From the NCBI GenBank assembly GCA_949825065.1, contig OX463852.1, forward strand, positions 12,857,897-12,921,896: a DNA stretch of 64,000 nt, read 5' to 3'. The position numbers were made by a program, and so were the translations under genes. Source of the DNA: Odontocerum albicorne (Eukaryota; Arthropoda; Insecta; Trichoptera; Odontoceridae). Positions 22,803 through 35,409 of the stretch are shown piece by piece; positions within the stretch are counted from its first letter, which is position 1; the number at the start of each line of letters is the position of its first letter. Below the pieces are notes generated by a model. The model searched no databases. It had not been told where the DNA came from and was given only the letters and a program-made list of their open reading frames with translations.

Positions 22803-23717
22803 CTACCTTGATCAAAAAGTTTTAGGACTTTATTCATAAAATTGAAAATACAAGTTTATTCATCAAAATCGATATGATCCCCTTCAAAGTACTCCCCATT
22901 GACTGTAACGCACTTACGCCAGCGCTTGATTCAATCCTTGAAACACCGCTGGTACTCAATTTTCGGTATGTCCATCAGAGACGTCTTCGATTTTTTCATG
23001 ACATCCTCTCGGATGCTGTAACGCGTTCCGCGAAGCGATTTTTTAAGTCGGTTGAACAGGAAAAAGTCGCAGGGAGCCAGATCAGGTGAATTCAAAGGCT
23101 GGTGGATAGTAGTCGTGTTGTTTTTGGTCAAAAACTCATGAAAATCATGTCTTTCGCGATTTCAACGCGGTCCTTTTTTGCATGAAATTGAGGGATTTCG
23201 GCACCAGTTTTGCAGCGACACGTCTGAGGCCCAAATTACTAACCAAAATGTCTTGAGCGGATCCATAAGCGGTGTTCAAGTCCTCTGCCAGCTCTCTGAT
23301 GGTCAATTTGCGGTTTTCGGCCAACATTTCTTTGATTTTATCGATGTTTTCATCGGTTTTTGACTGCCACTGCGTTCGTCATCCTCGACCAACTCACGAC
23401 CACTTCTGAAGCGTTCGTGCCACCAAAAAACACTTCTCCAGCATTTCCAAGGTCTGCGGACAGTTAAATCCGTTTTTCACACAATATTTAATGCAAACTC
23501 GTTGATGCCATTTTCAAACTTGTAAAAAATCGAAAACACGCACAAAGGTAGATGTATTCAGTACAGCGTAACTTTTACAAATGTCAAACTATGACGCTGA
23601 AATTTGGAGGGAAGTGTCAATGAGAGATGTGGTAACCTAACAAAAAAAAAAGAATTCCAATCGGGTGACTGACAGTGCCACACGGTGGCCGGTCTTAAAA
23701 CTTTTTGATCAAGGTAG
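22803..23717 (-). mobile_element. mariner, internally deleted, nested in the Tc1-like element
   Basis: Inverted ends CTACCTTGATCAAAAAGTTT at 22803 and, inverted, up to 23717 are flanked by TA (22801-22802 and 23718-23719). At 915 bp it is about 350 bp shorter than a full mariner, and the missing part falls in the middle of the transposase. Confidence 0.9.
22867..23530 (-). pseudogene. mariner transposase with internal deletion
   Basis: On the minus strand, pieces of the N-terminus (IKYCVKNGFNCPQTLEMLEK, then frameshifted KMLAENRKLTIRELAEDLN and GLRRVAAKLVPKSLNFMQK) join directly to the C-terminal IHQPLNSPDLAPCDFFLFNR, then LRGTRYSIREDVM, then GEYFEGDHIDFDE-stop near 22867. The central segment containing the first two catalytic aspartates is gone. 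The end sequence resembles the SETMAR-type mariner branch. Confidence 0.85.
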
Positions 23718-23799
23718 TACGCACTTTGAATGATTATAAACTCAGTATTTATTAATGTATACCGAAAATTAAAACTCCAAATTCAAGTACACAGATGTA

Positions 23800-24205
23800 G
23801 ATTTTTTTAATTATCACAAGTGCTAAAATTGATGGCCATTCTGGTCATGCAATGCTGATAATGTGGAATCGCAAACATCTCGAATAATTTGTTTTGGTAT
23901 TTAGGCGCATTATCTTTCAATGGCTGCTTTCAATTCATTAACTGTTGCCAGTTTTGTGCCATAAACATTATCTTTGATGAGTTTCCATAAAAGTCAATTG
24001 GCGTGAGGTCTGAGGAACATAGGGGATATTCAATGCTACCTCTACATCCAATCCAACCATCGATAGGCCCTTACATCACAATGGTAGTGGGGAGGCGCAC
24101 TATCTTGCTGGAATAAAAGTTCTCCTCATCCTTAAACTCATCACAAATGAGTGGTATTATAAATTCATGCAGCAAGTTCAAATAAATGGCACGGTGTTCA
24201 AGTGT
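23800..24205 (-). pseudogene. Tc1/mariner-superfamily transposase C-terminal fragment
   Basis: On the minus strand, HRAIYLNLLHEFIIPLI, then IDGWIGCRGSIEYPLCSSDL and TPIDF followed by KDNAPKYQNKLFEM: the order and spacing of the C-terminal catalytic region of the same broad transposase group as the element at 264-1495. It belongs to the outer element of the nested pair. Confidence 0.6.
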
Positions 24206-24679
24206 GTATACATTTTTTTGGGACACCATATACAATATGATTCAAAGTCTAGAAATATAAACTGTAAATAACAATTATGTTTTTTAATCCACAATTAGTT
24301 TACAGCTCATTATTGATTAGCAATTTTGACATGAGAACCTATGATTAACTGTTTTTTATATTTATTTTGTTAAAAACAGTTATAGTCAGAGTTTCTAGCA
24401 TAGAAATATATTGCGTTATACACAATAGGATATCAAAGCAAAAAAAAAAAAATATCCTTTTTGTTTGCTACAAAACAGCCCGCAGACTGATTTCACCACA
24501 TCAATAAAAGTATTCCAGTTCACAAAAATTGTGCATGTAAACAACTCAATGGGGTTTACATTTTGTAGGAGTAGGTTGAGTTTAGCAAACGTAAGTGGAT
24601 AGAATTTAACAAATATTCAAGTTTTGTAAAATTGTATCAATTTTTACTTTGATGTAATATTATTTCTACTTAGAATTAC

Positions 24680-25140
24680 ATACATACATACCATCACATT
24701 TCCCTGTCAGAGTAGGCAGAGAGGACAGATCACCATACTTTCATATTTCATCACACATCCTTAGTCTCTTCTACATTCATACAACTTCTTTGATTTCTCT
24801 GACTTTCTATGCTTCCTTCATTTAGAATATCATTCACCTGATCCAACCACACTTTCCTTGGTCATCTCACACACCTTCCACTCACATTTGTACTATATAT
24901 CTGTTTTGTTAGTCTTTCTTCATTAATGCGTTCCATATACCCAAACCATCTTAGCATGCTCTTCTTCATTTTACTTGGCGCACCAGCCATAAGTTCTAAT
25001 ACATCCCTACCCACTTCATTTCGTATTCTGTCATAAATTGTCACTACATATATTCTTCTCAATGCACACATTTCTACAGCATTTATTCGGCTCCTCTCAG
25101 TCTTTTTCAACTTCCACGTTTCACTCCGTACATCAAAATT
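24680..25140 (-). pseudogene. RTE-like LINE, 3' coding end and 3' UTR fragment
   Basis: On the minus strand, SETWKLKKTERSRINAVEMC is followed by LRRIYVVTIYDRIRNEVGRD and MLRWFGYMERINEERLTKQI, the end of the reverse-transcriptase ORF in a widespread insect non-LTR group. A 3' UTR (to about 24680) containing TTTCCCTGTCAGAGTAGGCA follows. 5'-truncated, as is normal for LINEs, and it carries stops. Confidence 0.8.
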
Positions 25141-25571
25141 GACAACAAAATACTATTGTGGAATATCATCTTAACATATTTTGATACTGTCCAGTTCAAG
25201 TCTACATGTTTTAGTGCCCCATATGCCCATATGCCGTTCAATATTCCTTTTCCATTCACTAAGAAAATATCACCTAAATAGCAGAATTACACAACATGCT
25301 CTAATCTTTCAATATTCACAAATATGTCGCATTTACTTTCCTTTCACACTTTTAAATTACCGTTACTTTAGATTTTATACATGAAATCAATTTTAGATAG
25401 AACATTGATTTATTCATAAAGTATATTTATATAATGGTAAAAGAAGCACATCCAAAGTAGATCTTTACTTTTGGTCAATTTTGAATATTTTTTTTACCAA
25501 ATATAAAATATTTAATTTATTCACGGCAAATTTCTTGTCTTGTCGTTCATTAACTGGAAAAATCATGAATA

Positions 25572-26330
25572 CAGTGAAACCCCGTTTTTACATGCCCGGA
25601 ATTCACGTTTTCCCGCTATTTGCGTTCAATTTTTCCAATCCCGTTTTATTTTAATACATTTGGTACCCGCTTTTACGTTTTTATTTCCCGCAATTTACGT
25701 TTGAAATTTTTAAAATGCAAATCAATTTATAAACATTTTTAATTAAATGCACGACGATTTAAAATATTTGAAATGAATATTAGGAAGCAGAAATATGTTT
25801 CTATTTATAGACACGTGTGCACCTGCAGCGCTCATGGTCAAGGTTACACGAGTCGTGTAATACGATGCAATTGGTGGAAAAATTGGCGAATCAGCGGCAG
25901 GCAGACTGTATATGTATTTGGTCAATATATGCTTGTGTTTTAAACGTGTCGGTCATGTACATACAATTTCAATTTTCGTGTGTCAATTTACATTTTTTTC
26001 ATTTCTTTTAATTTTTCGTTGAATCCCTTCAAATGTCTCAGCAAAGAAAAATATTATCGATTCAAGAGAAAAGCAAAATTCTCGAAAAAGTGAATAAACA
26101 TGTTGGTTCACGTGTTTCGCTCGCGCGTGATTTGGGGATACCCATTACAGCTTTGGCTACGATAATAAAAAATCGCGAATCAATTGAAAAACGTTTTCCG
26201 ATTTGCGTGATTATCTAAATAAAAAATAATTTTCAATTTTACATTTTTTTTCTAGCCCCGAATCTACGTTTTCCCTCAAATTACGTTTTTTTATCAGTCC
26301 CTTCAAAAACGTAAAAACGGGGTTTCACTG
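25572..26330 (+). mobile_element. pogo/Tigger-type element, internally deleted
   Basis: Perfect 20-bp inverted ends CAGTGAAACCCCGTTTTTAC (25572-25591 and complement 26311-26330) are flanked by TA (25570-25571, 26331-26332). Further inverted similarity (ATTTACGTTT / AAATTACGTT) lies just inside the ends. Length 759 bp is far below an autonomous pogo. It keeps the beginning of the transposase frame, so it is a deletion derivative on its way to being a MITE. Confidence 0.88.
26033..26218 (+). pseudogene. pogo-type transposase, N-terminal helix-turn-helix only
   Basis: The ATG at 26033 opens MSQQRKILSIQEKSKILEKV, then SLARDLGIPITALATIIKN: the CENP-B/Tigger N-terminal DNA-binding helix-turn-helix. 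The frame stops after 61 codons, where the rest of the gene was deleted. In autonomous members a second CENP-B domain and a DDE catalytic domain would follow. The surviving peptide could in principle still bind pogo ends. Confidence 0.8.
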
Positions 26331-26332
26331 TA

Positions 26333-26929
26333 TATTCATAAAAGTTATAAACTTTTACATCAATTGGGAGACAAAAAATCCACCAACATATTGTGTACAA
26401 TAAAAGACAAGAAATAATTTTCATGATTTAAAAAACAATTAACACTCCTTATGTGAGCATTCTTCAAATTTAAAATAAAAAACGTTTTGCATAATTTATC
26501 AACAATAAACATATTTACAGGATCATTGATCTTACTAAATATATTTTCCTTGTGAACAAAACATATTTAGTAATGAATTATGGGGTCCTAAATCTGAATG
26601 TATAAAAAAAATTGATTTGAAATTTTTCAATAATTACACTAATTTGTGGATTAGGCAATATACTCGTATAGTACAGCAGTTTCTGAATCCCAAATAAGTC
26701 ATTTTCTTTGAAATAATATTCAATGTCTATTTTTCTGTTACATTCAAATAATGAATTGCTTAGCTAAGTGTGGTCCCATTGCGTTTTTGCATTAATCCTA
26801 TGGGCCAGCAATTTCAATATTGCAGACCTTAAACCAGTGGCAAGTAGGTAAAAAAAATACGTGGTCCTTAGGGATCACCAGACAAATAACCTGTAAATTT
26901 ATATGAAAGCCTTTAATAATAATATATAC
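26333..26929. other. mnb intron, no feature seen
   Basis: AT-rich intronic DNA without recognisable coding or repeat signal. Confidence 0.5.
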
Positions 26930-27400
26930 ATGTATACAATGACACAATTTCCCTTTTGGAGTAAGCAGAGAGAACAAATCTCGATGCCTTTCTTTCCACA
27001 TATACAGCCTTTTCCTTATATCTACATAAATACATGTTGTCATAGAGGCTCTGTGTTTCTAATACTCCTTACCTTTCCCTTATTTAAAATTTCGCTAACT
27101 ATATACCATTAATTTACATAAATACATATATGTCATCATGCCGTGTCCCTTGTGTGAAATAAAGAACAAATCATAAAAAAAAATTATCCAAGCATACGAC
27201 TTTCATCTCCTCCACATTTCACTTGTCTCACTTTACCTTCTTTTAAAATCTGGTCCATATGGTCCAGCCACATTTTCTTCGGTCTACGTCTTTCATGCAC
27301 ACCTTGCAATTCTGACTTGTATACTCAATTCTGACTTGTATACTGACTTGTCATTCTTTTATCATTCATTCTCCCCGTATGTCCAAACCATCTTAAACCA
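26930..27400 (-). pseudogene. RTE-like LINE 3' fragments, two pieces
   Basis: Two LINE 3' tails on the minus strand: 26935-27100 with TTTCCCTTTTGGAGTAAGCA, and 27130-27400 with ATGCCGTGTCCCTTGTGTGA and degraded coding (KMVWTYGENE, EENVAGPYGPD). They match the 3' end at 24680-25140 in layout. Heavily decayed. Confidence 0.6.
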
Positions 27401-27454
27401 TTAAATCCATCTAAAACCATTAATTTCATAAATGTTAATGAGATATTTTTATTA

Positions 27455-28488
<1,034 letters not shown>

Positions 28489-28930
28489 CAGTAGAGCATC
28501 GGTTATTCGGGGCTCAATTATCCGTGAGTTGGATTACGATAGTCCTCTGTAGTACAAATTATTTTATTAGTAATCTCGAAAAATATATTTTTCAATTACA
28601 AAGCAAGGTTCTAATTTAATAAATAATTACAAAGCAAGCACCTAAACTATTTTAAAATCTATAGTTTACATTATATCCATTGACTACCACTAGTAAGTTG
28701 AAAATATGTGGATCCGGGGCTTTCCAATGCAATTGCTTCCAATGTAATTGCCGCGATACCATAATTACCAGCATTTAGCTGTTACATCTGTCGAAAATTG
28801 AGAAAGCTTGTTCGTGTACTCATTTTGCGTAGCAAAATTTATCAAGAAGTCAATAAAAACTTAATTTGGATTAACTGTGTTTTTCAATTATCAAGGCTCG
28901 AGTGTCCCACAATTACCACAGATAATGTAT
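28489..28930. mobile_element. Possible second pogo/Tigger-type relic
   Basis: The left part begins ACAGTAGAGCATCGGTTATT and continues CGGGGCTCAATTATCCG, the wording of Tigger-type terminal repeats. The right part (AATTATCAAGGCTCGAGTGT, then CACAATTACCACAGATAA) resembles a diverged inverted counterpart. No coding region remains. Suggestive only. Confidence 0.4.
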
Positions 28931-29330
28931 TATCACAACTTGCCGAGTTGATTGAACTCATTCCTTAGTACATTTAATGTGCAATAAGAAATTTTCTTTT
29001 CTCATGATGTCAGATCTAAGGATAAGTCCGTTGTCACTGCTATCCTCCGATAGAAAGGGAGTCCTTTTAGGGAAATTCTTTCTTCCTTAATAAATAAAAT
29101 TGAACTCAAAATAAATAAACAAGCTTTCGATCTTCTAGTGTAGATTGTGATGGATGGGGACTTTAGACATCCCCCTTAACAAGGTGGGTGATAGTGGGAT
29201 TGAACTCAACTGCAACACTCAAATGACTTAATTTGTAAACCATTTTGTATAAACTGTCAATGTGAAAAATGTATTCCTATACTGTATTTTCAATTTTATT
29301 CCAAATCATGATATTTTATCACCGAAGTCC
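28931..29330 (-). other. mnb intron, unassigned
   Basis: Possibly contains a very diverged SINE head (GATAGTGGGATTGAACTCAA near 29190). Otherwise no feature. Confidence 0.3.
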
Positions 29331-29334
29331 CCAG

Positions 29335-29580
29335 CAATCAACATGCTTTCTTATCGCCCATGCATCACTGGTTCGATTCCTAACGGATCTCTTATATTAC
29401 TTGGAAGCATTTTTTTACATTCATTTATTGTTGACAACCTCAGAAAACTAATTGGTAACATGCCAATATCCAACCCAGAGGGTTACAGATTGTATTCCTA
29501 TTGGTACCCATTTTATTTTTGGTTGGTTGGAAGAGACTGCCACAGGGCATTAACATTCAATTCAATTGTACTGACTTAGT
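29335..29580 (+). repeat. tRNA-headed SINE with shared LINE-like tail (family A)
   Basis: B-box CTGGTTCGATTCCTAACGG at about 29368, body, then the tail TTGGTTGGAAGAGACTGCCA followed by CAGGGCATTAA and ATTGTACTGA. The tail matches the other family A copies and the LINE end at 63220-63310. Confidence 0.7.
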
Positions 29581-29662
29581 AACTGCTTATCAAAAATTCT
29601 TCGAGCACTCTGATGTTATAAAATAGCGTTTCATAAATAACTATTTTTATTTGTTCATATTA

Positions 29663-31206
<1,544 letters not shown>

Positions 31207-31974
31207 CTAGAACAAGAAAAATAGTAAATAAATTATGTCAATGCAAATAAAAAATTTACTTTGAAGTCTTGACATAAATTTTTCAAAGATTTTGATAAAG
31301 TAAAAACCAAGTTCCAACATAATATTAGTCTTACACAACACAACATTTTAAAGTGATTCTTCATTTTCAATTGATTTCAATTGATTTTGGAAATATTCAA
31401 CAATCATAATCCTTCGACTAACTGTAGCCTGTTTCAATATGTTTTACAGACAATATATTTTATAGTTTAATTAGTCCTACCTTAGTCAAACACACATCAA
31501 TAAATATTATGTAGTAAGCAATTCGAAATATAATAAAAGCATTTCCTATCTTTGGAAAACAATGCTAATATAAAGATGTTATTCTTGAAATAAATTAGTG
31601 CATGATTTTAAAAATTGTCTTGTTTAAAAATCTGAAAGTTTAATTATTACAATAAAAAAACAGCAATCCTTGAAAAATTACTTCACAGAAATTTGTCCGT
31701 TTAAATAGAAACAGGAAGAAATTTAAAATATACGATAACAAATATTTTGAGAATGCATTTACTATATATTCAGTGGATTCCTGATAATTGCATTTATTGA
31801 AAATTCCTAGTGAAGAAAAATCATAAAACTTAATAGTAAAAAAGAATGAATGTTGAGTTGAAGAAATATTATGTAATGCAATATTTAACGTACATAAAAA
31901 AAATCATCTGGTAAACATATTACACTTATGGATGTTGAAAATACTATTTTATTTAACATTCTATAGTATATAGC
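31207..31974 (-). other. mnb intron, no feature seen
   Basis: AT-rich DNA upstream of the first recognised exon. Confidence 0.5.
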
Positions 31975-32160
31975 GTTGTGGCCGGAGAGTTTTGTGGTGT
32001 GCGAGGGCTCACTCACTTCCAGAGGAAAAACAATAGCGAGGGGATTCTTGACTAAGAGGCCCAGCAACGACGACGACGTATCAACGATAAGCTGGTTGGT
32101 TGGAAGAAATTTCGGTACAGCAATAAGCCCACCAGATGAAAGTGTGTAACCCTTGTACAC
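31975..32160 (+). repeat. SINE family A tail, partial copy
   Basis: GGTTGGTTGGAAGAAATTTC is followed by GGTACAGCAATAAGCCCACC at 32092-32135, the SINE/LINE tail. The upstream part is less clear. Confidence 0.5.
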
Positions 32161-32454
32161 AAAAACATAAATCAAATTCCTGATCTTTTCGAAAAATTAC
32201 AAAGCATACTTATTGGTTAATAAAGATCATAAAAAAATGCTCAACATGTTAAATTTTTTTTTCAAAGCACAATACTAAAATATAAAATAATGTAATGTAG
32301 TCTCCCTAAAAGAAACCAATTGAACCGGTGCTCTTGTTTTTATGTGAAAGCGGTCAACGGCCCGAAAAATTTGCGTTGTAAAATTTATAAGATCAACACA
32401 CAAAATAGGGGAGAAAAAGAACGTTTCGAAAAAGAGTTAAACGACCTCGTAAAA

Positions 32455-32640
32455 AAGTAGCGGCAGACATGTGAATGTATTCATTTTGGCGCCAGGGGCG
32501 GGGAGGTGTTGTGTGCACTTTTCGTGCGCCGGCCGAGCCAAAGTGCGGAGAGGCACGCGACCCAGCGCCGCCCCCGCCCCCGCGCGTGGCCAGATCCGCC
32601 GAGGGAGATCTGTTCCCGAGATTGCTGCCAATATTTTTGT
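32455..32640 (-). promoter_or_regulatory. GC-rich, CpG-dense island upstream of mnb kinase exons
   Basis: About 180 bp of strongly GC- and CpG-rich sequence (GGCGCCAGGGGCGGGG, GCCGCCCCCGCCCCCGCGCG) in AT-rich surroundings. It lies 1.3 kb 5' of the first recognised mnb exon, which makes an internal mnb promoter plausible. Open frames on either strand are probably composition effects. No TATA or donor was identified with confidence. Confidence 0.35.
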
Positions 32641-32794
32641 TTAGGCGGTCAACAGTCACACTTTGGATATCAAAAGGTGGTTGTAGTTCATCAATAATAT
32701 TTTATACATTCAGATATGTTTGATAATAATATTGATTCCAGATTTTAAGGTAGTTAGGATTCTAACTAATAAAAAATTTAATTTTTAAATGTTT

Positions 32795-32985
32795 TATTTA
32801 ACCTGGCGAGTGTATTGCCATGTAGCAATCTCTTCCAACCGACCAGAAAGATGTTTTAAATGGGCCCTAAGTAAAAACCAGTCTGAAATCCCATTTTAAA
32901 AAATCTGGATTACGGCGGGGATCGAACCCGCAACCTCCTGATCAGCAGGCAAGCGTTTTACCACCAGGCTACGGAGGTCGTAGAG
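32795..32985 (-). repeat. tRNA-headed SINE, best-preserved family A copy
   Basis: Read on the minus strand: head GACCTCCGTAGCCTGGTGGT (A-box TAGCCTGGTGG), GGAGGTTGCGGGTTCGATCC (B-box), a body, then the tail TCGGTTGGAAGAGATTGCTA, ATGGCAATACACTCGCCAGG and an A-rich end. Full length is about 190 bp. The head resembles a tRNA but is followed by an unrelated body and does not stand as a gene. Confidence 0.85.
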
Positions 32986-33239
32986 GTAAACAGGATGATT
33001 TAACTCTTAGATGTAAAAAAAATCTACACAGTAAACTACAATTAAAGTGACAGGACTGTTTCGATTTACAAAAGCCTTGTCAAACAGTTTGAAAATGCTT
33101 TCGTAAAGAGAACCAGGTTTGTTTCTTTAATTTAAGTTTATTTATTGTGTAGATATTTTCCACATTGTTAAATCAATTTGTATAAAAATGGAGTTCTACA
33201 ATATAAATACCAAATCAATAAATAAAAAAATCTTAAATT

Positions 33240-33530
33240 CATTAGTATGATTCGGTCATATTGAAGAGCGTAGCCGGGAGACAAATTTTGTCGTCGGTCA
33301 CATTAATCGAGCCTTTCGTTTGGAACCACTGAAGTCGGCACGGTACTCGTGGTTCGTCATTGAACGTGTTGACAGTGAAGAGGCAACGGCCACTTACACT
33401 TCTAGCACGTGCGAGCATTGTTACCGAATAAATCCTTTTACCAGACCGAGATCCTTTTTATTATTTCTTTCGGGTACCATCGGGAATCTAACTCGACACC
33501 CCGGCTGACGGAGGCTATGGAGGTCATCAA
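33240..33530 (-). repeat. SINE family A, long variant
   Basis: Minus-strand head GACCTCCATAGCCTCCGTCA, a B-box-like GAGTTAGATTCCCGATGG, then a body that matches the copy at 2520-2812 (GGGTACC, GGAACCACTGAAG, GGGAGACAA). Confidence 0.6.
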
Positions 33531-34020
33531 TATATAAATGGTATAGATTGTGTTTATAAAAAATATAGAGAAAAATAAACATCAAGATATGAGGAAAAAA
33601 ATAAACCAAAAAATTCAGTCACTACTACACATTAGCTTCCAATTAGTCTATCCCACGTATTATTTATCATATTACTGATTCTGAAAGTTGACGAAATAAT
33701 ATAGAATGCGTGTTAATACTATTATATAATGAAAATTATCCAATTTGAAATACGCGCATTCGTGACGTACAATCTGCGAACGAGTGCAGGCAATATAAAT
33801 GGCTAAAGTTTTTTTAATTGCCAAGTTTGACAAACTAGAACTAATGAACGTAATATAAGATTATTTTTTATTATTATTTTTAATGTATGTACGAGTACGT
33901 TCGCTAAGTTATCTTGATGTGAAATAATAAAAAAGGAAATTTTGCGCAAAATATAAATAATTTACAATTCCAAAATATATTTCATATAAAACACATTTTA
34001 CACCACAACGAACTAGATAC

Positions 34021-34230
34021 TGACGACCTCCGTGGTCTAGTTGAAAAGAAGTATGTCTTCCAATTAGAGGGTTCAATTCCCTATGACACCCCGATTTTTA
34101 ATAAAGTATAGTTTCCCTTTAATATTCGTTTAACACATATATTTGGTTGGAAGAGATTGCCACATGACAATAAATACCCTAGGTTGCGCTGTATACAACG
34201 AAAGTGGAACACAATAATACAAAGAAGTCT
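34021..34230 (+). repeat. tRNA-headed SINE, family A
   Basis: Head GACCTCCGTGGTCTAGTTGA, B-box GGGTTCAATTCCCTATGAC, body, tail TTGGTTGGAAGAGATTGCCA then CATGACAATAAATACCC. The plus-strand copy shows all parts in the expected order. Confidence 0.8.
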
Positions 34231-34384
34231 ACACTCAGTATTGTAGATGCCCGATTCGCATAGGTGACGCGCGAAAATTGCGTCTTTTTTCACTTCATTC
34301 TATCCTGGCACACATATTTCTGTTCTGCCATGTACAACATACACCTCGTCATACATATTCTCTTATTAAAAAGGCTTTTCACTC

Positions 34385-34770
34385 TTCCCGCTTTCATAAC
34401 TTATATGAAGCGATATTGAAAGAAGAGTAGCACAGAGTGAATGGTGGATTATACAATGTGTTGATCGACCGGAGCATGTCAAGAGAAAGAAACTTGGCCG
34501 CTTACAATGGAATGTTAGTCCCAACATTAGGGTATGCAAGCAAAACTTCAACATGGCAAAAAGTGATAAAAGTAAACTAAACCCGGTAGAAATGAGAGCT
34601 TTGCGAAATAGGTGTGAAAAACAATGTATGCCTGAATCAAATATTAGGAAATGCGTTTTGAAAGAAATACAGTGCTTAACTTGAAGAAAGCATTGGAATG
34701 GTTCTATATATAATAGAAAGAATTAACAACGAAATGTTCAATAACTAAGAAAAAAAATCTAAACATATTT
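34385..34770 (+). pseudogene. RTE-like LINE coding fragment
   Basis: Plus-strand pieces RVNGGLYNVLIDRSMSRERN, LAAYNGMLVPTLGYASKTST and, in other frames, the basic DRIRN-type region, identify the C-terminal part of the RT ORF found at 24680-25140. Truncated on both sides and full of stops. Confidence 0.65.
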
Positions 34771-34999
34771 GAGTTGATAAATTCCTCAACAGTATGATGA
34801 TTACCCAACGCACGGCTAGAAATCTATTAAGATGAATATATTAACATAATTAGGAGGTTTTCCGCTGAGTGACTATATAACGTGGCATCAATTATACTCG
34901 TAATATATTATTACAATAGTTTTTATAAAGTGACGCTGCAGTGAGGCTGCAGCAAGATGGTATTGATTCAAGGATTAATTAATCAAATATTACCAATAA

Positions 35000-35155
35000 G
35001 TGCATACGAGTAGTCAAGAACATACATCATACACCACCATCACGCCATGTCCCTTTTGGGCTGAGACTCAACTTCTCGTCATAGATGCTCTCCTTTTTCT
35101 CATACCTTTCCATCAATTAAAATTTCCTCAGCTAACTCCTGTCACTCTTTCCTGG
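35000..35155 (-). repeat. RTE-like LINE 3' tail
   Basis: ATCACGCCATGTCCCTTTTG followed by GGCTGAGACTC on the plus strand resembles the LINE 3' tails at 24690 and 27140. No coding remains. Confidence 0.45.
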
Positions 35156-35162
35156 GTCTACA

Positions 35163-35342
35163 TTTTTTTTATCCACTTTGCACGGATTTCTCCTGTTACA
35201 CAAAGAGGGTCTGCTTCAAGCGTTAGATTATTCGTTAGGAAGAATATCAGCTAGGATTCTTCTCATACTGCTAAACGGTACCGAGAATATATCAACATTG
35301 TCATTCAGTTGGTTAAATTCCTTGCAAGGCTGTATTTATTAT
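35163..35342 (-). repeat. Fragment of the Jockey-like LINE seen at 59.2 kb
   Basis: The sequence from ATCCACTTTGCACGGATTTC to CAAGGCTGTATTTATT is closely similar to 59188-59430, with one deletion of roughly 75-80 bp relative to it. It is fused to an unrelated LINE tail at about 35155. Confidence 0.85.
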
Positions 35343-35408
35343 AAACTGGTTAATTAGACATAAACTGGTTAATTAGAATTAGTATCCAAGATAAACTGGT
35401 TAATTAGA
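35341..35408. repeat. Three copies of an 18-bp repeat
   Basis: ATAAACTGGTTAATTAGA occurs at 35341-35358, 35360-35377 and 35391-35408. Confidence 0.95.
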
Positions 35409-35409
35409 A

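Larger units (their letters stand above)
22780..24227 (-). mobile_element. Tc1-like element relic, split by a mariner insertion
   Basis: GGTGTCCTAAAAAAATGG (22780-22797) and the inverted GGTGTCCCAAAAAAATG at the right (24211-24227) are the two TIRs of one element. Immediately inside the left TIR a complete mariner (22803-23717) is inserted. The outer element retains only about 530 bp of its own, including a transposase C-terminal fragment, so it was already internally deleted or was truncated later. Confidence 0.75.

Noticed and set aside
32393..32723. Four overlapping Gly/Ala/Arg-rich frames
   Set aside because: Same reason as at 43.6 kb; no start, splice or similarity evidence for any of them.
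32910..32985. Minus-strand sequence resembling a tRNA gene (A and B boxes)
   Set aside because: It is followed by a body and tail shared with other copies, and the same head recurs at many places; it is a SINE head, not a tRNA gene.
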